The translations under genes were made by a program, and so were the position numbers. DNA of 64,000 nt, taken from Chitinophagaceae bacterium (GTDB lineage: Bacteria; Bacteroidota; Bacteroidia; Chitinophagales; Chitinophagaceae). The stretch's first letter is position 1. Every line of letters starts with the position of its first letter. The notes under the pieces were generated by a model that did not search any database, was not told the DNA's origin, and saw nothing but the letters and a program-made list of their open reading frames with translations. Below, piece after piece: positions 56,153 to 64,000 of this stretch. The stretch spans positions 186,001 through 250,000 of the forward strand of contig JADKKH010000004.1 of NCBI GenBank assembly GCA_016720585.1. The letters are read 5' to 3'.

Positions 56153-56243
56153 AAAATTTTATTTTTTGTTGCCAGCAACGTTAACACAGATTAACTTCCT
56201 TTGCGTCGAACTCTTTATCGTTCGGTTCCCTATTCAGCTTTTT

Positions 56244-56313
56244 ATTTCACGCTGCGTTCGCTTCGAAGCGGCGGCGCAGCGGTCTCTGCACCTTTGCGTT
56301 CGCTGCGTGAAAT
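56244..56313. repeat. Inverted repeat in the preT-preA spacer
   Basis: 18-bp arms (56244-56261 and 56296-56313) pair over ATTTCACGC/GCGTGAAAT with three inner mismatches. The right arm ends on the first base of the preT stop codon. The loop is G/C-rich (GAAGCGGCGGCGCAGC). Confidence 0.75.
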
Positions 56314-57656
56314 CATTTTACTCTGATATAGGAAAGAATCGCTTTCGCCCCATCTTTCCCCGCCTGAACTGCATCCACCACTTCCTTACCACCATTCACG
56401 GCATCACCTCCCGCAAATACTCCTTTGATGTTGGTGGCACAATTCTTATCAATAACCAATTTCCCGTTTTTGTTATCCAATTTATATTTCTTTACTAATT
56501 TTTCAAACGGAACCTGCCCGGCAGCTTTGATCACCATATCAACATCTAAAGAAAAAGTTTCCCCGGTGTCAACAGGAGCGCGGCGGCCGGATGCATCGGG
56601 TTCACCTAATTTCATTATACTGCAAACAAGTTGTTTTACTTTACCATTGGATCCCTTCACTTTTTTTGGTGCAGCAAGCCAGATCACTTCGCAGCCATCT
56701 AACATCGCAATATCCAATTCATGTTGCGTACAGGACATTTCTTCTCTGGTACGCCGATAAATCATGGTTACCTCTTGGGCGCCTAATCTTTTTGCTTGTG
56801 TGGCTGCATCAATGGCCGTCATGCCCATACCAATTACGGCCACTTTATCCCCGACAGAAACTGATGGATAGCCTTTTGTCCGTATATCATAAATAAACTG
56901 AATGGCATCTACCACGCCTTCCAGTTTTTCCCCCGGAATATCTAATTGCCTGGCCACGCCAACGCCCATGCCGAGATAAACGGCATCAAAGTTTCTCTTT
57001 AATTCAGCCAGCGAAATGGTTTTCCCCAATTCCTGGTTGTATTTAACTTCAATTCCACCAATGGATAAGATATAATCCACCTCCTCTTCACAAAACCGGG
57101 GTGTTACTTTATAGGCTGCAATACCATAAGTCATTAAGCCGCCGCCTTTGCTTTCTTTTTCATATATCGTTACATCAATGCCTTCTTTTGATAATGTATG
57201 GGCGCAACTTAATCCTGCAGGACCGGCGCCAACAATCGCCACTCTTCTACCAACGGATGGTTTGCGTTTAAATAATTGCCAGTTATTTTCCATTGCTTTT
57301 TCTGTAGAATATCTTTGCAATTTTGCAATGGGAATTGCTTTTTCTTCCAGTAAATTATAAACACAGGCTCCTTCACATAATTTTTCTACGGGACAAACTT
57401 GACTGCATCCTGCGCCCATAATATTGGAACTGAAAATAGTATGGGCCGAGCCTTTTATATTTTCGGTTGTAATCTGTTTAATAAATTTTGGAACATCGAT
57501 GCTGGTTGGGCAACTTTTTGTACAGGGAGCATCATAGCAAAACAAACAACGATGGGCATCCACTTTTGCTGCCGTTATACTTTCATATGGCGGGTGGATG
57601 TCGGCGAAATTGGCTTCGTATTGGGCGGTAGTTAGTCTGTTATTTATTATTGCCAT
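56313..57656 (-). CDS. preT: Dihydropyrimidine dehydrogenase subunit PreT
   Basis: A 447-residue NAD(P)H-oxidising flavoprotein subunit related to the glutamate synthase small subunit. N-terminal cysteine clusters (CLFCYDAPCTKSCPTSID and CSQVCPVEKLCEGAC) bind two 4Fe-4S; VAIVGAGPAGLSCA binds FAD; VAVIGMGMTAIDAA binds the nicotinamide cofactor; GVFAGGDAVNGGKEVVDA is the second FAD motif. It passes electrons to PreA. The GxxExxY cassette lies between it and the beta-ureidopropionase gene. Confidence 0.95.
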   Translation of the reverse strand: MAIINNRLTTAQYEANFADIHPPYESITAAKVDAHRCLFCYDAPCTKSCPTSIDVPKFIKQITTENIKGSAHTIFSSNIMGAGCSQVCPVEKLCEGACVYNLLEEKAIPIAKLQRYSTEKAMENNWQLFKRKPSVGRRVAIVGAGPAGLSCAHTLSKEGIDVTIYEKESKGGGLMTYGIAAYKVTPRFCEEEVDYILSIGGIEVKYNQELGKTISLAELKRNFDAVYLGMGVGVARQLDIPGEKLEGVVDAIQFIYDIRTKGYPSVSVGDKVAVIGMGMTAIDAATQAKRLGAQEVTMIYRRTREEMSCTQHELDIAMLDGCEVIWLAAPKKVKGSNGKVKQLVCSIMKLGEPDASGRRAPVDTGETFSLDVDMVIKAAGQVPFEKLVKKYKLDNKNGKLVIDKNCATNIKGVFAGGDAVNGGKEVVDAVQAGKDGAKAILSYIRVK

Positions 57657-57669
57657 AAAAAATTAATTT

Positions 57670-58185
57670 GGAACACGGATGACACGGATGAATAGATTTT
57701 TACGGAAATTTTCTCTTTTCAAATGTTATCTATCTGAGTAATAGTGGTTGTTCGCCAGGATTTTCTATCATTATCATACACTTTCCTTTTTACTTCAGGT
57801 CTCTTCCCAAAATTGAGTAGTAGCCCTACTTCAATTTCGGTAGCTTTCAAATAATTGACAAGTTGATGTTCATCACCTTCATAAAGCTGTTCAGATGTTT
57901 TCAGTTCACAAATAACAACATTCTCTACTGTCAGGTCAGCGTTATAATCACCAACTACCTGCCCTTCATAATAGACTAATACCCTTTTTTCTTTTGTAAC
58001 ATTAAGCCCCATTTTAACTAACTCAATCAATATGGCGTTTAAGTATACTTTTTCAAGAAATCCATATCCAAGAGTATTGTAAACTTTGTAAAAAGCTTTA
58101 ATAATTTTTTCGGTCAGTTCTTCGTGTTTCATATATTAAAGAATGAAATCAGTGTTAATCTATTCATCCGTGTCATCTGTGTTCC
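57670..58185. mobile_element. GxxExxY cassette bounded by 29-bp inverted repeats
   Basis: Arms at 57670-57698 and 58157-58185 match in 28 of 29 positions as inverted repeats (outer GGAACAC, inner TGAATAGATT; one change near the outside). Each arm itself contains ACACGGATG-type units in tandem. The only gene inside is the GxxExxY ORF. No target-site duplication is visible and no transposase is encoded, so any mobility must depend on another enzyme. Sits inside the pyrimidine operon, same strand. Confidence 0.7.
57719..58132 (-). CDS. GxxExxY family protein
   Basis: A 137-residue protein with the naming motif GFLEKVY (~residues 24-30) and a nuclease-like core: DLTVENVVICELKT (D...E-x-K spacing of a PD-(D/E)XK fold), then HQLVNYLKAT and VGLLLNFGKR. 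Family function is unknown; a nuclease-like role is inferred. It interrupts an otherwise metabolic operon and is framed by inverted repeats. Confidence 0.9.
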   Translation of the reverse strand: MKHEELTEKIIKAFYKVYNTLGYGFLEKVYLNAILIELVKMGLNVTKEKRVLVYYEGQVVGDYNADLTVENVVICELKTSEQLYEGDEHQLVNYLKATEIEVGLLLNFGKRPEVKRKVYDNDRKSWRTTTITQIDNI

Positions 58186-58190
58186 TGTAT

Positions 58191-59057
58191 TTAAAGTTCC
58201 ACCAACTTCCCATAGGTCTCAGGTCTTCTATCTCTGAAAAACTGCCAAGTGGACCTTACCTGTTCAATCATATCCAGATCAAAATCGGCAATAAGCAATT
58301 CATCATTATCTTCTGATGCCTGCGAAAAAATCTGCCCTCTTGGGTCAACGAAATAAGAGGAGCCATAAAACTTACCAAGGTTCCAGGGTTTTTCTTCACC
58401 CACCCGGTTGATGCATCCCATGAAATAACCGTTGGCAGCGGCATGAGCGGGTTGTTCTAATTTCCATAAATATTGAGAAAGTCCGGCAACGGTTGCCGAA
58501 GGATTATAAACGATCTCAGCGCCATTCAATCCTAATGCCCTGGCTCCTTCCGGAAAATGACGGTCGTAGCAGATATAGACACCGACTTTTGCATATTTTG
58601 TTTGAAAAACCGGGTAACCCAGGTTACCGGGTTTAAAGAAAAATTTTTCCCAGAAACCCGAAGTATGCGGGATATGATTTTTGCGGTACTTACCAAGGTA
58701 CGTTCCGTCAGCGTCAATCACCGCAGCGGTATTGTATAAAACACCCGCTTGTTCTTTTTCATACACGGGAACAATGATCACCATGTTATATTTCCTGGCG
58801 TATTCCTGCATCCGTTCAATCGTTGGGCCGGGAACGGTTTCGGCACTTTCATACCAGGCTTTATCCTGCCCCGGGCAGAAGTAGGGGGTATTGAAAATTT
58901 CCTGGAAACAAAGTATCTGAACACCTTTTCTTCCCGCTTCTTCGATCAGCGGGATATGTTTCTGTACCATGGCTTCTTTGATCTCAGCTATCGTTCCTTC
59001 GCCTTCTGTTTTTGGCAAGGACATTTGGATGAGACCTGATTTGATGAATCTTGGCAT
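58191..59057 (-). CDS. Beta-ureidopropionase (N-carbamoyl-beta-alanine amidohydrolase), nitrilase family
   Basis: A 288-residue cytosolic carbon-nitrogen hydrolase, third step of reductive pyrimidine breakdown: N-carbamoyl-beta-alanine to beta-alanine, CO2 and ammonia. The catalytic triad is visible: Glu in CFQEIF, Lys in KYRKNHIPH and Cys in VYICYDRHFPEG. ATG 59057 (MPRFIKSG) is preferred to an upstream alternative at 59081. The right arm of the GxxExxY repeat ends 6 bases past its stop codon. Confidence 0.94.
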   Translation of the reverse strand: MPRFIKSGLIQMSLPKTEGEGTIAEIKEAMVQKHIPLIEEAGRKGVQILCFQEIFNTPYFCPGQDKAWYESAETVPGPTIERMQEYARKYNMVIIVPVYEKEQAGVLYNTAAVIDADGTYLGKYRKNHIPHTSGFWEKFFFKPGNLGYPVFQTKYAKVGVYICYDRHFPEGARALGLNGAEIVYNPSATVAGLSQYLWKLEQPAHAAANGYFMGCINRVGEEKPWNLGKFYGSSYFVDPRGQIFSQASEDNDELLIADFDLDMIEQVRSTWQFFRDRRPETYGKLVEL

Positions 59058-59075
59058 ACGTAATATTTGTTTTTG

Positions 59076-59150
59076 AACCACTGAGACACGGAGACACGAA
59101 GTAACACAAAGAAACTCCGTGTGTCACAGTGCCACTGTGACTCTGTGGTT
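59076..59150. repeat. Imperfect inverted repeat between hydantoinase and ureidopropionase genes
   Basis: AACCACTGAGACAC at the left and GTGACTCTGTGGTT at the right pair imperfectly around an inner CTCCGTGTGTCACAG stretch. It resembles the GxxExxY arms in using ACACGGAG-like words. Confidence 0.6.
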
Positions 59151-59154
59151 TAAT

Positions 59155-60600
59155 TTAAATTTTATCTGCAACTTTATTTCTCCTGATAAATTTACCATAT
59201 CCTTTGTCAATTAGACAATGATTATTTTCTATTGCTATTTTTCCTCTCAATAAAACTGTTTTCACTTTTCCGGTTACTTCCCATCCTTCATAACCCGAAT
59301 AATCCACATTCATGTGATGTGTCTTTGCGGAAAGCTTATGTTTCTCATTCGGGTCAAAGATTACTATATCAGCATCACTTCCCACAGCAATCGTTCCTTT
59401 CTTCGGAAACATCCCGAATATTTTTGCCGGGTTGGTACAAGCCACTTCTACGTATTTATTGAGTGTGATTTTTCCTTTGTTAACTCCTTCGCTGTATAAT
59501 AATTCCATCCGGTTCTCAATGGCGGGATGCCCGTTGGGTATTTTGGAAAAATCATCTTTGCCCATCAGTTTCTGCTCCCATTTAAAAGGGCAGTGGTCGG
59601 TGGCCACCACCTGCACCAATCCCTGGTTGATACCTGCCCATAAGGTTGCCTGGTCTTTCTTTTCCCTCAACGGTGGACTCATGACCCATTTAGCACCTTC
59701 AAAATTTTGCTCATATAAAGAAGCATCAAGAAGTAAATACTGAATACAGGTTTCCACATATACTTTCTGATTTCTTCGGGTCGCATTGCGAATGGCATTC
59801 AGGGCTCCTTCACAGGTAAGGTGAACGATGTAACCGGGGCAACCTGTATAAGCAGCCATATCAGCAAAACGTCCTGTAGCTTCGGCTTCCGTTACTTCCG
59901 GTTGTGATAAATAATGATACAGCGGTGTGCATTTTCCTTCCGATCTGTGTTTGGCAATTAAGAAATCAATCATATCACCATTGGTAGCATGTACATTTAT
60001 TAACCCGCCGTGTTTTTTCACCTCTTCCATCAGTCCAACCATCTGCCTGTCATCAATCATTAATGCTCCTTTATAGGCCATAAATGTTTTAAAAGAAGTG
60101 ATGCCTTCTTTCTCAATCATTTCCTGAACTTCTTTTTTTGTATGTTCATTAAAATCTGTTACCGCCATATGAAAGCTGTAATCGCCCACACAATTATGAT
60201 CACTTCTTCCTTTCCATTCTTCCAATGCAGAACGAAGTGAGTTTCCCTGCTTTTGTAAAATAAAATCAATAACCATTGTTGTGCCGCCAAAGAGGGCAGC
60301 CCTTGTTCCTGTCTCATAGTTGTCAGAAGAGAATGTACCCATGAAAGGCATATCTAAATGCACATGGGGATCAATACCACCGGGAAAAACTAATTTGCCG
60401 GTTGCATCAATTTCTTTATCTGGATTAACAGTTAAATTTTTACCGATAGCTTTTACGGTTTCGCCTTCAATATGAATGTCAGCTACATAATCATCCGTAG
60501 CCGTGATTATTCTTCCGTTTTTGATTAAAAGCCCCCCAACCCCCGCAAGGGGGGCTTTGGAGTCTTTAATTTTTATGGTTTCTTTTTTTTCTTCACGCAT
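59155..60600 (-). CDS. hydA: Dihydropyrimidinase (D-hydantoinase)
   Basis: A 481-residue amidohydrolase opening the dihydrouracil ring to N-carbamoyl-beta-alanine. GGIDPHVHLDMPFMGTFSSD has the metal HxH, TSFKTFMAYKG the bridging carboxylated lysine, HLTCEGAL and TDHCPFK the remaining ligands. Start ATG 60600 is preferred to an upstream TTG. The first ~22 residues (KDSKAPLAGVGGL) do not belong to the enzyme core; they are translated from a GC-rich palindrome (60528-60558). Confidence 0.95.
   Translation of the reverse strand: MREEKKETIKIKDSKAPLAGVGGLLIKNGRIITATDDYVADIHIEGETVKAIGKNLTVNPDKEIDATGKLVFPGGIDPHVHLDMPFMGTFSSDNYETGTRAALFGGTTMVIDFILQKQGNSLRSALEEWKGRSDHNCVGDYSFHMAVTDFNEHTKKEVQEMIEKEGITSFKTFMAYKGALMIDDRQMVGLMEEVKKHGGLINVHATNGDMIDFLIAKHRSEGKCTPLYHYLSQPEVTEAEATGRFADMAAYTGCPGYIVHLTCEGALNAIRNATRRNQKVYVETCIQYLLLDASLYEQNFEGAKWVMSPPLREKKDQATLWAGINQGLVQVVATDHCPFKWEQKLMGKDDFSKIPNGHPAIENRMELLYSEGVNKGKITLNKYVEVACTNPAKIFGMFPKKGTIAVGSDADIVIFDPNEKHKLSAKTHHMNVDYSGYEGWEVTGKVKTVLLRGKIAIENNHCLIDKGYGKFIRRNKVADKI
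60528..60558. repeat. GC-rich palindrome inside the 5' end of the hydantoinase gene
   Basis: AAAGCCCCCC (60528-60537) and GGGGGGCTTT (60549-60558) pair perfectly around 11 bases. It is translated in frame. Confidence 0.85.
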
Positions 60601-60644
60601 TTTATTTTTTTTACTGATCAAATGTCAATAAAGTATTTAGCCAG

Positions 60645-60705
60645 TCGGGTTCTAAAGTCCCCCTTGTGGGGATTTAGGGGGCTTCTCCCTTGCATTTGGG
60701 GAGGC
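60645..60705. repeat. G/C-rich interspersed element, copy A, at the 3' end of the permease gene
   Basis: Starts TCGGGTTCTAAAGTCCCCC and ends GGGGAGGC. It forms a CCCCC/GGGGG hairpin and supplies the permease's last codons (KPPKSPQGGL) and its stop. Copy B at 62254-62320 is the same element. Confidence 0.85.
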
Positions 60706-62160
60706 CATCCAATATACAAAACCACTTACAAAAAACCCAACAAACCAGGCATAATGGTATAATTCGTTTACCCATCCCGGTGCGGCATCAGCCCCTACGG
60801 CTTTTATATTAAGAAGAAAGCCTGGAATATTTGGCAGTATGCCAGCTAATAATGCAATGATTGCAACAGGATTAAAGCCATTGGAGAATTTATATCTTCC
60901 ATGATGCTGGTACAATTCATCAACTGCCAGTTCCTTCTTTCGTATAAAATAATAATCCACGATCATGATCCCGCCAATAGGTCCAAGTAAACTTGAATAG
61001 GCTATCAGCCAGGTAAATATGTATCCATTCGGATCGGCCATTAATTTCCAGGGGAAAATTAATACGCCTATCACACCGGTTATATAACCACCCAGTTTAA
61101 AATTTATTTTCTTTGGCGATAAATTTGAAAAATCATTGGCCGGGCTGACAATATTCGCAGCAATATTTGTTGCCAATGTTGAAATGATAATACCAATCAT
61201 CGCAAAGGTCACCATTAACTTACTGTCGAATCTGCTGGCCAGTTTTACCGGGTCCCATTCCGGACTGCCATAAATTATAGCCGAAGCAGAAGTGACCACA
61301 ACTCCAATAAATGCAAACAAGGTCATGGATGGAGGCAGGCCAATTGCCTGACCCCGGATATGTGCTTTCTGGCTTTTTGAATACCTTGTAAAATCCGGAA
61401 TATTTAATGACAAGGTGGCCCAGAAACCAACAACCGCGGTTAATGCCGGAAAAAAGAATTTAAAGAATGATGCAGTGTCAGTAAATTTTGAAGGCGCTCT
61501 TAATATCGGCCCCAACCCTTTGGCTGCAATCACTGCCCAGCAGAATAAAGCAATGGCTGCTATTGGTAAAAAGATGGCTTTAAATACTAATAGTTTGCGG
61601 ATACTTTCCACGCCTTTGTAGATGATAAACATATTCAGTAACCAGAAAAGTGCAAAACAAAACAAGGGCAAAGCCTGTGGGAAAAGAGAAGTCGTATTAA
61701 TTTCTTCCAGCGAAGGATTCCAGGCCCTTATTAAATGATACAATGATTCGCCACCAATCCAGGTTTGTATGCCAAACCAACCGCAGGCAACAATTGCCCG
61801 CAGCATGGCGGGTATGTTTGCACCCTTTGTTCCGAAACTCGCTCTTGCAAATACGGGGAATGGTATTCCATATTTTGCTCCGGCATGACCATTTAATAAC
61901 ATGGGTACCAAAACGATTGCATTTCCAAGAAAGATTGTCAGCACGGCCTGCCACCAGCTCATCCCGTTATTGATCATGGAACTGGCCATCGTATACGTAG
62001 GAATACAAAGGCTCATACTGATCCATAAGGCGGCATAGTTCCAGGTGCCCCAGGTTCGTTTGGAGGCCGGGACAGGGGCGAGGTCTTCGTTGATCAATGC
62101 CCCCCTGCCCCCCGTAAGGGGGTTCTTGTTCTCCGATGTTTTGGTGTTTTCTTTATCCAT
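60652..62160 (-). CDS. NCS1 family nucleobase:cation symporter
   Basis: A 502-residue inner-membrane permease with about twelve helices, importing uracil, thymine, allantoin or hydantoin. WNYAALWISMSLCIPTYTMAS, GAKYGIPFPVFARASFGTKG and PDFTRYSKSQ are NCS1 motifs. Operon position makes uracil/thymine likely. Both termini are repeat-derived: NPLTGGRGALINED near the start and KPPKSPQGGL at the end. Confidence 0.95.
   Translation of the reverse strand: MDKENTKTSENKNPLTGGRGALINEDLAPVPASKRTWGTWNYAALWISMSLCIPTYTMASSMINNGMSWWQAVLTIFLGNAIVLVPMLLNGHAGAKYGIPFPVFARASFGTKGANIPAMLRAIVACGWFGIQTWIGGESLYHLIRAWNPSLEEINTTSLFPQALPLFCFALFWLLNMFIIYKGVESIRKLLVFKAIFLPIAAIALFCWAVIAAKGLGPILRAPSKFTDTASFFKFFFPALTAVVGFWATLSLNIPDFTRYSKSQKAHIRGQAIGLPPSMTLFAFIGVVVTSASAIIYGSPEWDPVKLASRFDSKLMVTFAMIGIIISTLATNIAANIVSPANDFSNLSPKKINFKLGGYITGVIGVLIFPWKLMADPNGYIFTWLIAYSSLLGPIGGIMIVDYYFIRKKELAVDELYQHHGRYKFSNGFNPVAIIALLAGILPNIPGFLLNIKAVGADAAPGWVNELYHYAWFVGFFVSGFVYWMASPNAREKPPKSPQGGL
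62099..62125. repeat. GC-rich hairpin in the 5' end of the permease gene
   Basis: CCCCCC-x-CCCCCC followed by AAGGGGG pairs as a short hairpin and encodes NPLTGGRGAL. Same kind of element as at 60528. Confidence 0.7.
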
Positions 62161-62253
62161 TCGGAATTCAAGATTTTAAAATTCAATGAGTCTTTAAAGT
62201 ATTTAAGAATTTAGTTATTCAACTTTTCAATAGCAATAAAGTAATTTCTATAA

Positions 62254-62320
62254 TCGGGTTCTAAAGTCCCCCATGCGGGGGATTTAGGGGGCTTTCTCCT
62301 GCGTAGGGGTTTGGGGAGGC
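62254..62320. repeat. G/C-rich interspersed element, copy B, between permease and aminotransferase
   Basis: Same start (TCGGGTTCTAAAGTCCCCC) and end (GGGGAGGC) as copy A; a CCCCC-ATGC-GGGGG hairpin in the middle. It lies 14 bases from the aminotransferase stop. Confidence 0.85.
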
Positions 62321-62333
62321 TATCTCTTTGGAT

Positions 62334-63734
62334 TTAGGAGGTCGTTTCTTTGTCTGCAATCAAAATAGCCTCACTAATAATCTTCAATCCCTCATCAATC
62401 TGCTCCTTCGTTACAATCAACGGCGGCGCAATAAAAATATAGCTCCAACGCACAAACGTGTACATGCCCAGCTCTTTGATCTTTGCAGCTACTTTATTCA
62501 TCACGGTCATTTCATCCGGTCTGGCATTGAAAGGAGCCATAGGTTCTTTGGTCTTCCGGTTTTTCACCAGTTCTATACAACCCAATAAACCTGTATTCCG
62601 GAAATCCCCAATGCTCGGATGTTTTTGTTTTAATTTTTCAACTTCTTCATTCACATATTGTCCCATGACTGCACAGTTCTCAATCAAGCCATCATCTTCA
62701 TAAATTTTCAACGTTTCTAAAGCAGCAGCACAACTAACCGGGTGGGCAGAGTAGGTGAGGCCCAGGGATAAAACGGTGTCATCATATTTTGCTGCGATCT
62801 TATCAGAGACCATCAAGCAACCAAATGGCAGGTACCCGCAGGTCAATCCTTTGGCCATGGCGATCATATCCGGTACGATACCATGATTTTCAAAGCCAAA
62901 CCATTTTCCTGTTCTGCCAAAACCACTCATTACTTCATCCATTATTAATAAAATGCCGTGCCGGTTACATATTTCTCTGACTGCTTTTAAATAACCCACA
63001 GGGTATTGCAAACAACCCGATGAACCTGATTCACCCTCTAATAAAATAGCGGCAATATTTCCCGGCCCTTCATAAGCTATGACTCTTTCCAAACCGGCAA
63101 CCGATTCTTTCAGCAGATTTTCTTCTCCATATTCCCAGCGGTATAAATAGGGCAGATCAAAATGTACAAAGTTGGGCGACTGTTGCCCATCCATCGGCAA
63201 ACGACGTGGGTCACCACTGGCCGACATAGCACCATAAGAAGCGCCATGATAAGATTGATAACGGCTCAGTATCTTATGACGTCCCGTATATAATCTCGCC
63301 AGTTTAATACCATTTTCTATTGATGTGGCGCCGCATAACGTAAAGAATGCTTTGTTCAGATCACCGGGACAAATGGCCGCCAGTTTTTTTCCCAGTTCAC
63401 CACGGACCTTCGTGACACAACTCGGCGTTACATAAGAAACTTCCTGCATTTGTTTCACAACGGCATCGGTGATCCGTTGATTACCATGACCGATATTCAC
63501 ATTCATAAGTCCTGATGAGAAATCAATATAGCGTTTACCATCGTAGTCGTAGAGATATACACCTTCGGCATGTTTCACCGCAATGGGTGCAATGCCTTTT
63601 TGTTTGCTCCACGAAAACAAGGTGTGGTCAAGATTGTTTTGTATTATAGCCTCACTGTCCTCTCCCGAAAAAATCGGAACAGGCACCGATGGGTTATCAG
63701 ACTCTGATAGTTTGGAAAGTGTTTTTGTATCCAT
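62334..63734 (-). CDS. Class III (omega) aminotransferase, probable beta-alanine transaminase
   Basis: A 466-residue PLP enzyme. GKRYIDFSSGLMNVNIGHGN near the N-terminus, LLIMDEVMSGFGRTGKWFG (PLP Asp) and DMIAMAKGLTCGYLPFG (Schiff-base Lys) define the class. In this operon it most likely removes the amino group of beta-alanine or beta-aminoisobutyrate, closing the pathway to (methyl)malonate semialdehyde. It is the first gene of the operon, 173 bases upstream of the permease. Confidence 0.92.
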   Translation of the reverse strand: MDTKTLSKLSESDNPSVPVPIFSGEDSEAIIQNNLDHTLFSWSKQKGIAPIAVKHAEGVYLYDYDGKRYIDFSSGLMNVNIGHGNQRITDAVVKQMQEVSYVTPSCVTKVRGELGKKLAAICPGDLNKAFFTLCGATSIENGIKLARLYTGRHKILSRYQSYHGASYGAMSASGDPRRLPMDGQQSPNFVHFDLPYLYRWEYGEENLLKESVAGLERVIAYEGPGNIAAILLEGESGSSGCLQYPVGYLKAVREICNRHGILLIMDEVMSGFGRTGKWFGFENHGIVPDMIAMAKGLTCGYLPFGCLMVSDKIAAKYDDTVLSLGLTYSAHPVSCAAALETLKIYEDDGLIENCAVMGQYVNEEVEKLKQKHPSIGDFRNTGLLGCIELVKNRKTKEPMAPFNARPDEMTVMNKVAAKIKELGMYTFVRWSYIFIAPPLIVTKEQIDEGLKIISEAILIADKETTS

Positions 63735-63771
63735 GTTATTATTTTTTTCTAAACTTGTGATGACTGGTTTA

Positions 63772-64000
63772 TTAATTTTTTAAAAACATTTTACTTTTAG
63801 AAGTTACCTGCATTTTTTTTATCTGTCTTGTCTGCAGAACTTCATTTACCTGTACCAGGGTTATTTTAACGGTAATACTGGCAGGTTGCGTGGTATGATC
63901 ATTTGAAAAACAGAAGTACAAACTTCCTTTGCGGGGTTCCATTCGCGAATAGTCATTAATAACTTTTCCTTTCTTTATAAACCGAAACTGTGCACCCGAA
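63772..64000 (-). CDS. 3' end of an unrecognised gene running off the window
   Basis: The minus frame is open from the window edge to a TAA at 63772-63774, 76 codons. It reads like protein: SGAQFRFIKKGKVIN, GSLYFCFSNDHT, ASITVKITLVQVNEV, a beta-rich domain faintly like the GOLD/emp24 type, with a basic C-terminal tail. The N-terminus and family cannot be determined here. Confidence 0.55.
   Translation of the reverse strand, partial: SGAQFRFIKKGKVINDYSRMEPRKGSLYFCFSNDHTTQPASITVKITLVQVNEVLQTRQIKKMQVTSKSKMFLKN

Noticed and set aside
57660..58195. Target-site duplication around the GxxExxY cassette
   Set aside because: The outer flanks (AATTAATTT and TGTATTTAAA) share no direct repeat long enough to count.

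Overview
The window looks like a chromosomal segment of a Bacteroidota bacterium, most likely a member of the Chitinophagaceae or a close relative. Three signs point there: secreted proteins carrying a C-terminal type IX secretion (T9SS) sorting domain, promoters with the TAnnTTTG -7 box, and lineage-typical families (PUR-alpha/DUF3276, the GlmU-family protein, type-B L31, DUF4199, a degenerate dihydroorotase). The species cannot be named from sequence alone.

Layout. 1-2334: 3' part of an ABC exporter, then a PUR-alpha-like protein. 2441-9875: two giant tandem T9SS adhesin-like genes with different sensor domains but an almost identical 2-kb C-terminal half and terminator; the second is frameshifted. 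10077-19142: central metabolism and housekeeping (pgi, threonine aldolase, a TonB-type outer-membrane barrel, yajQ, rpmE2, GlmU-like, tpiA), with heptamer repeats on both sides of tpiA. 19227-34588: a potassium channel, a glycosyltransferase, acyl-CoA-binding protein, a tandem pair of secreted CotH-like proteins, a PafA-type phosphatase, a racemase, MFS, DedA, SET-domain, methyltransferase and GNAT genes, and several small lipoproteins. 35024-36817: lepA.

36814-49999 is a surface-polysaccharide locus: glycosyltransferases, a Wzm/Wzt-type ABC exporter, a polysaccharide pyruvyl transferase, and GDP-D-glycero-D-manno-heptose synthesis (heptose kinase, GmhA, and an HddC-GmhB fusion). Between 37946 and 39720 the locus is decayed: one glycosyltransferase is broken by two homopolymer indels and another survives only as a C-terminal remnant. 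50019-54717 holds a dihydroorotase homologue that has lost its metal ligands, two tRNA-Pro genes and a large AsmA protein.

54884-63734 (minus strand) is a complete reductive pyrimidine-catabolism operon: class III aminotransferase, NCS1 permease, dihydropyrimidinase, beta-ureidopropionase, PreT and PreA. It takes up uracil/thymine and degrades it to beta-alanine (or beta-aminoisobutyrate) and the semialdehyde. Its spacers are packed with repeats: a GxxExxY gene inside 29-bp inverted repeats, two further inverted-repeat spacers, G/C-rich elements that run into the reading frames of the permease and hydantoinase, and a duplicated scar of the preA 3' end. A partial, unrecognised gene runs off the right edge.

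I found no CRISPR array, rRNA, prophage or complete insertion sequence.
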